Origin: Eleusine coracana subsp. coracana
Taxonomy: Eukaryota > Streptophyta > Magnoliopsida > Poales > Poaceae
Length of the DNA: 64,000 nucleotides
Direction of reading: 5' to 3'
NCBI GenBank assembly: GCA_032690845.1
Contig: CM064424.1
Coordinates: 50,915,511 to 50,979,510, forward strand
Under the pieces are notes generated by a model. The model had not been told where the DNA came from. It searched no databases and saw nothing but the letters and a program-made list of their open reading frames with translations. Shown here piece by piece: positions 22,754 to 34,697 of the stretch (positions within the stretch are counted from its first letter, which is position 1; every line of letters starts with the position of its first letter). The position numbers and the translations under genes were made by a program.

Positions 22754-23549
22754 CAGACCTCCACTTTGTCCCTTGGCAGAAGAGTCACTCATTCCACTCA
22801 AAAACACTCTCAAGCTCACTTTGCTCTCCCCAACTCTCCTCCCTTGCTTCCAATCTTGATTTGTGAAGAGGTTGAGAGAAGATTGAAGAACTTCATCGAC
22901 TCCAAGCTTCCACTCTCTTGAGCTCTTGATTCATCCTCACCGCCGACCTCTCTTGTGTTTGTTACTCTTGGGGATTCATCCCCTAGACGGTTAGAGGTGC
23001 CCATAGAGCTCCCAACTTGTGTGCTGATGCCTCGGGAAGTTTGTATTGACCCCTCCTTCGTGGAGATTGCTAGTGGAAAGCCAAGTTCAATCTTTGTGGT
23101 CACTTGGAGAGGTTAGGGTTGAAAGAAACCCGGTCCTTTGTGGATCCCTCAATGGAGACGTAGGCTTCTTTGTGGAGCTAAACTTAGGTGAACAAATCTT
23201 GTGTCTTTCTTGTCTTCTCTTACTTTCTTGCCATTTACTTGTTGTTGCTCATAACTTGCTAGTTAGGGTTTTCTTCTTATTCCTCTAATTAACTTGTGTT
23301 GGTTGCTTGCTAGTTATTCTCCTTATTTCTACAACCTCCTCTAGCTTATAATTACTAGCTCCTAGCTTGCCTTGCACTAGTTTGAAGTTTTAATCGGCCG
23401 ATCTATTTTTCAGTCACGTGCCATCGGACAAGTCCATCGGACTTTCCTCACAATCGTCGGACAAGTCCGACACTACGTATTTAACTTTTTATCATTAAGT
23501 GGTTTTCAGGGATAATTGCCTATTCACCCCCCCTCTAGGTACTTTCAAT

Positions 23550-23561
23550 TGGTATCAGATC
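23550..23561 (+). other. Primer binding site of element E
   Basis: TGGTATCAGATC, one mismatch from the tRNA-iMet complement, two bases after the LTR end. Confidence 0.88.
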
Positions 23562-23600
23562 AAGGATCTTCTAAAAAGCTTAACCGCTTGAAGATTAAAG

Positions 23601-25882
23601 ATGTCAAATCTAGGAGAAGAACCAACTACCGCTCTCCCAATCAAAGATGGTGCTAGCGGTACTCATGATGGAGATGATGTAGTTAGAATACATGATGCTC
23701 AACCAAGAACCTACAATAATGTCATGTTTGATTATGAAGATCTCAAAGAGGATCGCATTGGGCAAGGGTTTGGTAGGCTTCCGTACTTTGATGGATAATT
23801 TTATGACCATTGGAAATGCAAGATGATGATGTACTTGGAATCTATGAGTCCGCATGTTGCAAGCATAACCGAGAATGGTTTCTTGTGGGAAAATAGAGAT
23901 AATCCAACTCGAAGGATCAACTCAACTTCAATCGCAATGCCGTGGCGGCTAGTGCAATTGTTTCCGCACTTAGTGCCACCGAATATGACAAAGTAGCCAG
24001 AATCAAGAATGCCAACCAATTGTGGAGAAAGCTTGAGGTTACAGTTGAGGGTATTGATTTTGTGAAAGATGCAAGGCTTGAAGAATTGCAAAATGAGTTC
24101 AACTTGTTCATCATGGGTCCGGGAGAAGGCCCAAAAGAAGTTCATGATAGACTCATGAGAATTGTGAATCAAAGAAGAGCACTTGGAGCTAGAATGTCCG
24201 ACTTGGATATCAACAAGAGACTATTACAAGCATTGAGACCATGGGATTGTAACATTTGCTCAAACATTAGAGAGAAGGACAATTTCAAAACCTTCTCCAC
24301 CGATGAGGTACTTGGTAAGCTTCTATCCCAAAAACAATAAAACAATCAAGCAAACAAGATAAATGCGTTGATCAAGTGAATTGCAGAAGCCAATGGTGAC
24401 AAGAGTGATGTGGCACTCAATGCCACAAGTGAAAAGAAGCAAGAGAAGAAGAAGAACAAAGTAGTTGATTCTAGTAGTGAAGATAGTGATAATGAGATGG
24501 CCTTGCTTGTAAGGAGATTCAAGTCATTTCTCAAGAAGGATAGTTACAAGATGAAAAGTTTTGACAAGGGCAAAGTAAGAAGGTCAAAAAGGACTTGCTA
24601 TGAATGTGGTGATGAAGGACATTTTATTGCGGAATGTCGAAAGAAGAAGAACAAGGATGAAAGAAGAAAAGACAAGCATCACAAGAAAGATAAGACATAC
24701 AAGAAGCATAGAAGAGGTGAAGCTCATATTGGTCAAGAATGGAACTTCAATGATTCATCCTCCTCCTCATCTTCCTCCTCCAAATCCGACTCGGATGAGG
24801 GAGGCATTGCTTCACTTGCCATCGGCGTTACTCCCACCAACACCTCACTATTTGGGAGCTTGAGTGATGATGATGACAACACTCACATGTGTTCAATGGC
24901 AAGAGGATCAAAGGTAACAAAATCTAAACACAAACGTTCCTCTTATGCTAGTAGTAGTAATGATGATGATGACGATGATGTTGCAAGTGCTTCACTTCCT
25001 AAAATGCTTGAATTCATGCAATTGCTTGAGAAACAAAAGGAAGAAAATGATAGACAAGAGGAGCTTCTTGAAAAACAAGAAGACTTGCTTATTCTTGAAA
25101 AGAAAAGAAACCTTGAACTAGAGAAGCTTCTAGAAGTTGAAAGAAATAAAAATGAAGAAGTAACCTTGTCTATCACTAAAATTGAGAATACTTGTGAAAA
25201 TTTTAAAAGTACTAAAGATAAACTTCAAGAGAAATATGAGAATTTGGAAAAGACTCATAAGTCCCTTGAAGAACAATACAAAATCCTTTCAACCTTCACA
25301 TCCACTTTCACCAACAACTCTCATGCTTCCACTAGCAAAGGATGTGATAGGTGCTATAACATTAATGTTGATGCTTGTGCTACTAATGTGAAATTGATTG
25401 ATGATTTGAACAAGCAAGTGAGGGCTCTTGAAAGCAAGATACAACAAGGGAAGAATGTTGTTGACAATGAAAGGGCAAAGTATGCAAGAGGTGCATACGC
25501 ATACACTAGAATGCCCCATGTCATGGATGGCATTGGCTATGTTGAGGGTGCCAAGCACAATGCACGGGAGAACAAGAAAGGGAAGGAATTCCTTAAGTTC
25601 ACCAACGTAGGATCTTATCAGAAGAAGCAAGCCAAGAACATGAACACTAACCATTCTTCTTGTGCTAATGATTCTCATGTTAATGTGCCTAATCCTACAT
25701 GTGCACTCTTTCATGACTTTGATGCTTCATATGTGCTTATGAGAAATGTGCATGGTCGTGTGTATGCCAAATATGTTGGGCCACGCAACAAGAGGCCAAA
25801 GGCTTGTGTGTGGGTTCCTAAAGTACTTGTGACTAATGTGAAAGGAACCAAGCAAATTTGGGTACCTAAAAACAAAGCTTAA
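23601..25882 (+). pseudogene. gag: gag of element E
   Basis: Starts at ATG 23601 (MSNLGEEPTTALPIKDG). The N-terminal capsid-like region (including LPYFDG and, from 23942, LSATEYDKVARIKNANQLW...) is split by a TAA at about 23796 and by frame changes. From 24410 a 490-codon open stretch holds the zinc knuckle CYECGDEGHFIAEC (about 24595-24637), a Lys-rich segment, Ser/Asp runs and a long coiled coil (about 25010-25300). It ends VWVPKVLVTNVKG...NKA and TAA at 25880-25882. Gag would build the particle. A second in-frame stop (TAG 25892-25894) lies just before protease. Confidence 0.85.
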
Positions 25883-26537
25883 CTTGTTTTGTAGGACTAT
25901 GTCTCCGGAGGGTCAAGTTGGGTAATTGATAGTGGATGCACTAATCATATGACCGGAGACAAAAAGATGTTCAAGTCATTTGAGCCAAGTCACAACAACA
26001 ATGAGTACATCACGTTTGGTGACAACAGAACGGGACGAGTACTAGGGTATGGTAAAGTCCCTCTCACTCCCTCGTATTCTCTTTCTAAGGTTATGCTCGT
26101 TGATCACGTTGACTTCAATCTTTTGTCCATCTCACAATTTTGTAAAATGGGCTATGATTGCTTGTTCAATGAATGTGGTGTGACCGTCTATAAGAGGAAT
26201 GATGGCTCGGTTGCTTTTAAGGGTGTACTTAAAGGAAAGCTTTATGTTGTGGATTTCTTCACCAATGAAGCTAGACTCGGTACATGCTTATTAGCAAAGT
26301 CTAACATAGGGTGGTTATGGCATAGAAGGCTTGCCCATGTTGGTATGAGAAATCTTCACAAACTCCAAAAGGGCGTCCACATCATAGGACTAACCGATGT
26401 TTGTTTTGAGAAAGATAGAATTTGTAGTGCTTGTCAAGTGGGAAAACAAGTTGGAGTATCACACCCCGGGAAGAATGTGATGACCACCACAAGGCCATTA
26501 GAGATGTTGCACATGGACCTCTTCGGACCCGTCTCCT

Positions 26538-28420
26538 ACATAAGCATTAGTGGTAACAAATATGGTCTTGTTATTGTTGATGATTTTTCTCGCTTCATGT
26601 GGGTGTTCTTTTTGCATGATAAAGGTGAAGTGAAAGATGTGCACAAGACGTTCATGAGGAGAGCATAAAATGAATATGAAGTGAAGATCAAGAAGGTAAG
26701 CACCGAGTTCAAGAACACTCAAGTTGAAGAGTACCTTGATGAAGAAGGAATCAAGCATGAATTTTCGGCACCCTACTCCCCTCAACAAAATGGGGTGGCC
26801 GAAAGAAAGAACCGTACACTCATTGAGATGGCAAGAACAATGCTTGATGAATACAAGACGTTCGACCGTTTTTGGGCCGAAGCCGTCAAAATCGCATGCC
26901 ATGCCTCCAACCGGTTATATCTCCACCGACTCTTGAAGAAAACACCATATGAGCTACTAACCAGTAACAAGCCTAATATTTCCTACTTTTGTGTCTTTGG
27001 GAGCAAGTGTTTTATGCTAAACAAGAAACCCAAGACTTCAAAGTTTGCTCCAAAAGTTGATGAAGGTTTCTTGCTTGGTTATGGATCAAATGTTCATGCC
27101 TATCGTGTGTTCAACAAAACCACCGGTTGTCTTAAAATTCATGTGACATGACATTTGATGAATCTAATGGCTCTCAAGAGGAGCAAATTGCTATTGATGA
27201 TGTAGATAATGAAGCTCCTAGAAATGTAATAAAAAGGATGGCCATTGGTGATGTGAGACCACAAGAAACATCAAGTGTTGAAAGTCAACCCTCTCCCTCA
27301 AGACAAAATCAATATCATGAAAATGAAGGAATTAATCATACAAGTGGTCAAGATCAAGATGTTGGGGATCATGAGCAAGTATCAAGTGATGATTCTCAAG
27401 GACATGATCAAGAGGTTGATAAAGATGGTGGTCAAGAAAGCTTACATCCACCACATCCAAGAGTACATCAAAGTGTACAACGTGATCACCCCATCGAGCA
27501 AATTCTTGGAGATATTGACAAGGGGGTAATCACTAGATCTCGAGTTAGTAATTTTTGTGAACACTACTCCTTTGTCTCTTCTATGGAGCCATCTAAGGTA
27601 GAACAAGCACTTAAGGATTCGGATTGGGTGATGGCCATGCAAGAAGAATTGAACAACTTCACAAGAAATGAAGTATGGACATTAGAGGAAAGGCCAAGGA
27701 ACAAGAATGTTGTGGGCACCAAGTGGGTGTTCCGCAACAAACAAAATGAAGATGGTGTTGTGACAAGAAATAAGGAAAGGCTTATGGCAAAGGGGTACTC
27801 ACAATTGGAAGGTTTGGATTTTGATGAAACCTATGCCCTCGTAGCAAGGCTTGAATCTATTAGAATATTACTTGCTTTTGCTACTCACCATGATTTTAAG
27901 TTGTACCAAATGGACATGAAAAGTGCATTCCTCAATGGGCCAATCAAGGAAGAAGTGTATGTGGAGCAACCACCGGGATTTTAAGACCCAAAGTATCCTA
28001 ACCATGTTTTCAAGCTCTATAAGACGCTCTATGGGCTTAAGCAAGCTCCAAGAGCATGGTATGAATGCCCTAGGGATTTTCTTGTTAAAAGAGGTTTTGT
28101 CATTGGCAAGGCCGATGCAACCCTCTTCACCAAGCATTTTGGCAATGATATCTTTGTGTGCCAAATATATGTCGATGACATTATATTTGGTTCTACTAAC
28201 CAAAACTTTTGTGATGAGTTTAGCAAGATAATTACCAAGAGGTTTGAGATGTCCATGATGGGAGAATTAACATACTTTCTAGGCTTCCAAGTGAATCAAC
28301 TCAAGGAGGACACCTTCATATGTCAAGCCAAGTATACTCAAGACTTATTGAAGAAGTTTGACATGGACAAGGCCAAGCCCATCAAAACACCCATGCCAAC
28401 AAATGGACACATCAACCTCA
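26538..28420 (+). repeat. Integrase-RT duplication, unit 1 (1883 bp)
   Basis: Begins ACATAAGCATTAGTGGTAAC inside the integrase core and ends in RT after TPMPTNGHINL. It lacks 12 bp that encode the second catalytic Asp of integrase (unit 2 has SDNGTE). Confidence 0.9.
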
Positions 28421-30289
28421 ACATAAGTATTGGTGGTAACAAATATGGTCTTGTTATTGTTGATGATTTTTCTCGCGTCACGTGGGTGTTCTTTTTACAT
28501 GATAAAGGTGAAGTGAAAGATGTACTCAAGACATTCATGAGAAGAGCAAAAATGAATATGAAGTGAAGATCAAGAAAATAAGAAGTGACAACGGCACCGA
28601 GTTGAAGAACACTCAAGTTGAAGAGTACCTTGATGAGGAAGGCATCAAGCATGAATTTTCAGCACCCTACTCCCCTGAACAAAATGGGGTGGCCGAAAGA
28701 AAGAACCGTACACTCATTGAGATGGCAAGAACAATGCTTGATGAATACAAGACGTCCAACCATTTTTGGGCCAAAGCCGTCAACACCGCATGCCATGCCT
28801 CCTACCGGTTGTATCTCCACCGAATCTTGAAGAAAACCCCATATGAGCTACTAACCGGTAACAAGCCCAATATTTTGTACTTTCGTGTTTTTGGGAGCAA
28901 ATGTTTTATGCGAAACAAGAAACCCAAGACTTCAAAGTTTGCTCCAAAAGTTGATGAAGGTTTCTTGCTTGGTTATGGGTCCAATGTTCATGCCTATCGT
29001 GTGTTCAACAAAACCACCGGTTGTGTTGAAATTTCACGTGACGTGACATTTGATGAATCTAATGGCTCTCAAGAGGAGCAAGTTGCTATTGATGATATAG
29101 ATAATGAAGCTCCTAGAAATGCAATCAAAAGGATGGCCATTGGTGATGTGAGACCACAAGAAACATCAAGTGTTGAAAGTCAACCCTCTCCCTCAAGACA
29201 AAATCAACATAATGAAAATGAAGAAATCAATCATGCAAGTGGTCAAGATCGAGATGTTGGGGATCATGAACAAACATCAAGTGATGATTCTCAAAGACAT
29301 GATCAAGAGGTTGATAAAGATGGTGGTCAAAGAAGCTCACATCCACCACACCCAAGAGTGCATCAAAGTGTACAACGTGATCACCCCGTCGAGCAAATTC
29401 TTGGAGATATTGACAAGGGGGTAATCACTAGATCTCGAGTTAGTAATTTTTGTGAACATTACTCTTTTGTCTCTTCTATGGAGCCATTTAGGGTAGAGCA
29501 AGCACTTGAGGATTCAGATTGGGTGATGGTCATGCAAGAAGAATTGAACAACTTCACAAGAAATGAAGTGTGGACATTGGAGGAAAGGCCAAAGAACAAG
29601 AATGTTGTGGGCACCAAATGGGTGTTTCGCAAAAAACAAAACAAAGATGGTGTTGTGACAAGAAACAAGGCACGACTCATGGCAAAGGGGTATTCACAAG
29701 TGGAAGGTTTGGATTTTGATGAAACCTATGCCCCCGTAGCAAGGCTTGAATCTATTAGAATATTACTTGCTTTTGCTACTCACCATGAAAAGTGCATTCC
29801 TCAATGAGCCAATCAAGGAAGAGGTGTATGTAGAGCAACCACCAGGCTTTGAAGACCCAAAGTATCCTAATCATGTTTTCAAGCTCCATAAGGCGCTCTA
29901 TGGGCTCAAGCAAGCTCCAAGAGCATGGTATGAATGCCTTAGGTATTTTCTTATTAAAAAGGGTTTTGTCATTGGCAAGGCCGATGCAACCCTCTTCACC
30001 AAGCATTTTGGCAATGATATCTTTGTCTGCCAAATATATGTCGATGACATTATATTTGGTTCTACTAACCACAACTTTTGTGATGAGTTTAGCAAGATAA
30101 TGATCAAGAGGTTTGAGATGTCCATGATGGGGGAGTTGACATACTTTTTAGGCTTCCAAGTGAAGCAACTCAATGAGGGCACCTTCATATGTCAAGCCAA
30201 GTACACTCAAGACTTACTGAAGAAGTTTGACATGGACAAGGCCAAGCCCATCAAAACTCCTATGCCAACAAATGGACACATTGACCTCA
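28421..30289 (+). repeat. Integrase-RT duplication, unit 2 (1869 bp)
   Basis: Tandem copy of unit 1, joined at ACATAAG with the RT of unit 1 running straight into integrase. The length difference (14 bp) equals the 12 bp missing from unit 1 minus the 26-bp deletion in unit 2 near 29790, where two CATGA repeats have collapsed. The frame of RT changes at that deletion. Confidence 0.9.
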
Positions 30290-30990
30290 ACAAAAAGGAC
30301 AAACCCGTTGATCAAAAGGTATACCGCTCCATGATAGGCTCTTTGCTTTATCTTTGTGCATCTAGGCCCGATATCATGCTTAGTGTGTGTATGTGTGCAC
30401 GTTTTCAATCCGCTCCTATGGAGTGTCACATGGTGGCCGTTAAAAGAATTATGAGATATTTGATTCATACACCCAACCTAGGGCTTTGGTACCCCAAGGG
30501 TTCAAAGTTCTACCTTTTAGGCTATTCCGATGCGGATTATGCCGGGGATAAGGTAGATAGAAAGAGCACCTCTAGGACGTGCCAATTCTTGGGTAGGTCC
30601 CTAGTGTCATGGTCATCTAAGAAACAAAATTCCGTTGCACTTTCCACCGTCGAAGCGGAGTATGTTGCAGCCGGTAGTTGTTGTGCACAACTACTTTGGA
30701 TGAGACAAACTCTAAGGTATTATGGTTACAAGTTGAACCATGTTCCACTCCTATGTGACAATGAGAGTGCAATAAATCTTGCTTATAACTCCGTTGAGCA
30801 TTCACGCACAAAGCATATAGATATCCGCCACCACTTTTTGAGAGATCATTCTATCAAGGGGGATATAGAAGTCAGTCATGTGCGAACTGAAGATCAACTA
30901 GCCGATATATTTACCAAGCCACTAGATGAGAAAAGATTTTGCTATCTTAGGAGTGAACTAAATATTGTTGACTCTAGCAATGTGATGTAG

Positions 30991-31874
30991 AGGATGTGCA
31001 CATCTGAATGGTGATTGTTTTAATATTGCAAAAACTATTGCTTTATGTCAAAAACCTATTATTTGTGCTATAGTAGTTGGTTTTTGATCACTAGATCGAA
31101 TCTTGTCAAAACATGGTCATTGTTATGAATTGTTGATTGTTGGCTGACCATGTTATGTCAAGATAGCTTGTTGTTCATCAAAACTATTTATGAAAATCTC
31201 CAACTCCCTCCTCAGCTGAGATCTTCTCTGTTCTCACTGGCGTCGGATAAGTCCGAGGACATCGGGCAAGTCCGACGGCGTCGGACAAGTCCAACAACCA
31301 TCGGACTAGTCCGACGGGTCTAGTTTTCACCCCTTTAACCGAGCCCGACTTACCCCTTCATTTTTACTCCTCTCATTCACCTCCTTCATGTTCTCTCTCC
31401 TGAAGAACTCCCCTAAAGGCGTCCCCAAGGCGATCTCCCTCTCCCACCATCCATTGGAGCAAGTTTGGAGGCCAAGAGGTCCTCCTCCATCAGCAAAGTC
31501 GGATCCCCCATTGTTTTGCTAGGTTTTCCCCTATATCCCTCTCTCTCTCTCTCTTAGGGTTAGGGTTCTAGGGTAGTGCTAGTATTCAAATCTTTTTCCT
31601 TGCACTTTTGATCCATGGAGATAGCTTCTAGCATGTTGTAGATGGAGTAGACAAAGTTTGGTCACTAGTGGTAGGTGGATTTGTGGAGGATCTAGGTTTT
31701 TGGAGAAACTGCAAGTCATCGGACAAGTCGATGGACATCGAACAAGTCCGATGATCATCGGACATGTCCGACGACTTGTAGTTCCTCCAAAAGTCTAAGT
31801 CCCTCACTACTTCTCCTCACCCTTTTTCCTCTCTTTTGTCTCTCTTATGACTTGTTGCTTCTCCTATTGCCAGC
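30991..31874 (+). other. Spacer after pol of element E with palindrome clusters
   Basis: No ORF. It holds two clusters of the LTR near-palindrome (31241-31316 and 31717-31775) and a CT microsatellite (about 31539-31554). In SIRE-type elements this is where the extra 3' ORF would be expressed from. Confidence 0.6.
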
Positions 31875-34183
31875 ATGTCGGATGTGGAAGCGTCCCCGTT
31901 GAGGGAGAAGAGGGCCAAAGCTAGTGATGATCAAGGTCAAAGTCAACCAAAGAGAAAGAAAGTCATAGCCAAGCGCGTTCGACGCACCTATCTCCAACAA
32001 CCAACTGAAAGAGAGGAGCCAGCTGAGTCCGAAGAGCTGAACAGAGTCATGCATCCTCCTTCCAAAGTGCACAACTCTGACCGAGTCATTGTGAAATTCT
32101 TCCATGCCTCTCTTGAGACATGCACTGATGCTAGGTTGGTCAACTACTATGCTCGTGAGAAGAAAGCTACTGATGTTCATTTTCATGCTCATTTCCATGC
32201 GGATTGGTACCTCCACCTACCTTCGCATGAAGAATGCTGTTGTTGAGAGCAAGTGGCTGGATTGGGACTATATGAAGTCAAAGAAGCATCCGCTATTCGA
32301 CCAAGTGCTAGCTGCTTTTGAGCATCATGGTCTTAATTCTTATCCACTGTGTACTTTGAGGATGACAAGTCTATGGTTTGGATGACAAATGGCACTAAGT
32401 ACAGATGCACCTTGAACCAGTTTGCTGCTATAATAGGACTCAAAAGCTCATGCAAGGCAAAGCACAAGATTCACTCGGGCAACTACATGAGTGATGAGGA
32501 CATGAGGCATATGTACATGGATCCGGAGAACAGTGTCCCTCCAAACTCAAATGGCTTGCTACCCTTTTTCTCAGTATTGTTAAGGATCTGCAGGAGCACT
32601 TTGGCTCCAAGAGGTGGCAACTCTGACCGCATTCCTTCCTATCAGAGGGATATCTTGCACTGGATTCATGGGAATTAAAAGTTTGATGCCTTTGACTATG
32701 TCTATCAGGAGATATGGGACATCTCCATCTCTCCCAAGCGTGCTTGTGGATATGCCCTGCCCATCATGTATATGATTGAGAAGGTCTCAGGATTGACTTT
32801 CAAAAAGGACATGAAGCATCTGAGTCTCAAACCTCAGATTCCTTCTAATTGGACTCTTGACACCTCCTTTGGTCAGTTCTTTGGTGCAACTCAGCCACTG
32901 TCCTCTGCTCCGTCTCCTCAGGTTCCTAGAGCTCCTTCTAGGGCCACCGGTTCTTCTCGAGCTGCCCCACCTTGTCGTGGCAAGAGGAGTGTGATGTAGA
33001 TATGGCCCGATCTTCCGAGAGGTAAGGGGATAAACTCGAATTTGGGGAACTCGGCGTCGATGACCCGGCTTGAATCAGACACGAACCAACCCCGCAACCA
33101 TTACACCAAGCACAACTTGATTGTTCCTGCAAACGAAATCGAGAACACAAGCAAGAGAGGATAAACACGAAATCTGAAATTGCAAATATGGATGAAGCGA
33201 ATCACAAGAAAAGGTTCAAGCTCTGAACACAAAAGGACTAATCACCACAGTGGTGTAGAACAAGAATAGGGGCCCTGGATTACTGTAAAAGGACTTGTCG
33301 CCACAGTTACAATAATTCGATCAAGTCTCTCTGGAAAACTGAACTAAACAAAACCTGAAACTAAAAGACAGCAGCTACTGAGTTTATGTAGGAAACAAAG
33401 ACGTCCTAGGGTTGGGGGCGACCAGGAGGGGGCGCCCACAACATGGGCTTAAGGCCCGACACGATACATGGCCAAGTTGGCCCAAAATAGGTGGCACAGC
33501 ACCTTGTCATGGTCACATATTATGACTCACGACCCTTCTGGAGCTAGGACCAGAACCAAAACGATGGCGTCGTCATCCCCTTTCCAACGCATCAAAGAAC
33601 GCCTCGTTTGGACGTCGGATGTGGGAGATATCATCAAAACCATGAAGGGGTATCGGCTAAATCCGAGACGAACGCGGCGACCGAGTTGGTGATGACTTGT
33701 AACTTAGGGAAGGCCATGATATGCGCGTATCCAGCATGGTGATGTCCTCATCAGAGTGGGATTATGAAGATGTTCAAATCCCTCCTTGGCATGTGCAGGA
33801 GCATTAACCAAAGGATGGATGTGATTGAGAGGAACCAGAAGATCATCATGGAGAAGATGCAATGTGAAATTTCTCCTCCTCCATCACCTCCGGCAGAAGA
33901 TTCTTACCCACCTGCTTTTCAGGACCCCACTCCCAACTTCTCTACAGAGGAGTTGAACTATTTTGGGAACTATCCTCCACCTCCTCAGTTTCACACAAGA
34001 GCTGGCTCTAGTGGGCAACATGTCTGCTTTGATGAGGAAGAAGAGGAAGAAGAAGAGCAACAAGAAGATCCCGCCGCCTATGCTCTTCGCCAGCGCAAGG
34101 GCAAAGCACCAGCTCAAGATGAGGAAGACAACGAGGAAGACGGCGATGATGACGATGAGGACTATCAGGATTCCGAGGAGTAG
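31875..34183 (+). pseudogene. ORF region after pol (env-like position) of element E
   Basis: Starts MSDVEASPLREKRAKASDD at 31875. A basic N-terminus (QPKRKKVIAKRVRR) could be nuclear-localising. A middle region (about 32040-32890) has WMTNGTKYRCTLNQFAAIIGL, PFFSVLLRICRS and PSYQRDILHWIHG blocks that resemble 'putative plant transposon protein' sequences. The C-terminal part (33764-34183) has MCRSINQRMDVIERNQKIIMEKM, a short coiled coil, then Pro-rich and strongly acidic stretches. It is broken by a frame change near 32246, a TAA at about 32677 and a solo LTR (32992-33753), after which the frame resumes. No signal peptide or clear membrane segment is seen, so calling it Env would be unjustified. 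Confidence 0.65.
32992..33753. mobile_element. Solo LTR (762 bp) inside the ORF of element E
   Basis: Sequence with TGATG...CATCA ends flanked on both sides by the direct repeat GAGTG (32987-32991 and 33754-33758). There is no coding content and no internal LTR pair, as left by LTR-LTR recombination. Its minus strand starts TGATGAGGACATCACC, an LTR start I associate with grass retrotransposons. The host ORF continues in frame after it. Confidence 0.85.
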
Positions 34184-34697
34184 CGCTTCATCACCTCACT
34201 TTTCTCCTTTTTTGGTGTCTTGATGCCAAAGGGGAAGAAGTAATCTATCTCATTTTAGCTTGTGCGCTTATTTTCTAGTTTGTGAGTTGTGAGAGTGATG
34301 GACAACTTCTATTTGCTTGCTTGTATCGTGTGGATTGCAAAACTTGTTTAATTCTCGTGCTTGTAAAACTCTCTATTTATGCTTAATGAGTTTGTGTGCT
34401 TTTCATATCTCTTGTTATGATGTATTGTTCGTTTTCATCTTTTTAGATGCATTTGTGTGAAAATACTTGTCATATGCACTATCTCTACTAGTTGTATCTT
34501 TGTTTTGCAAATCAACACATAAGCATAGTGTAAGGGGGAGCTCTCACATTAATCTTTAAATATGTGCACTTGTTAATTTCCTATATCTTTTTTTCTCATG
34601 CACACATTTAGGGCGAGCTCCTCACAAATTGAATCGTTATTGCACATTCTGATGGATTTTTAGTTGTATTGTCATCAATCACCAAAAAGGGGGAGAT
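34184..34697 (+). other. 3' UTR and polypurine tract of element E
   Basis: T-rich non-coding sequence ending in AAAAAGGGGGAGAT (34684-34697), the plus-strand primer for the 3' LTR that starts at 34698. Confidence 0.85.

Larger units (their letters stand above)
22090..23547 (+). repeat. 5' LTR of element E (1458 bp)
   Basis: Ends TGAAGG...ACTTTCA. The start is repeated at 34698 after a polypurine tract. U3 contains an array of near-palindromes (22422-22702) directly upstream of a TATA box at 22748. It ends in a C/T-rich stretch before the primer site. Confidence 0.92.
25883..30990 (+). pseudogene. pol: pol of element E with duplicated integrase-RT segment
   Basis: Protease SSWVIDSGCTNHMTG (catalytic DSG near 25927), GAG-pre-integrase with HRRLAHVGMRNL and CSACQVG, and integrase core start HMDLFGP. 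Then the segment from integrase core to mid RT occurs twice (26538-28420 and 28421-30289). After the second copy RT ends normally and RNase H follows (YSDADYAGDKVDRKSTS, VEAEYVAAGSC, KHIDIRHHFLRD), with TAG at 30988-30990. RT shows YVDDIIFGS in both copies. Stops and frameshifts are present: TAA at 26666, TAA at 27982, a 1-base shift near 28555 and a 26-bp deletion near 29790. Any product would be badly broken. Confidence 0.87.

Noticed and set aside
31875..34183. Viral envelope glycoprotein after pol
   Set aside because: Position fits, but no signal peptide, membrane helix or glycosylation-rich ectodomain is visible, so I describe it only as an ORF region after pol.
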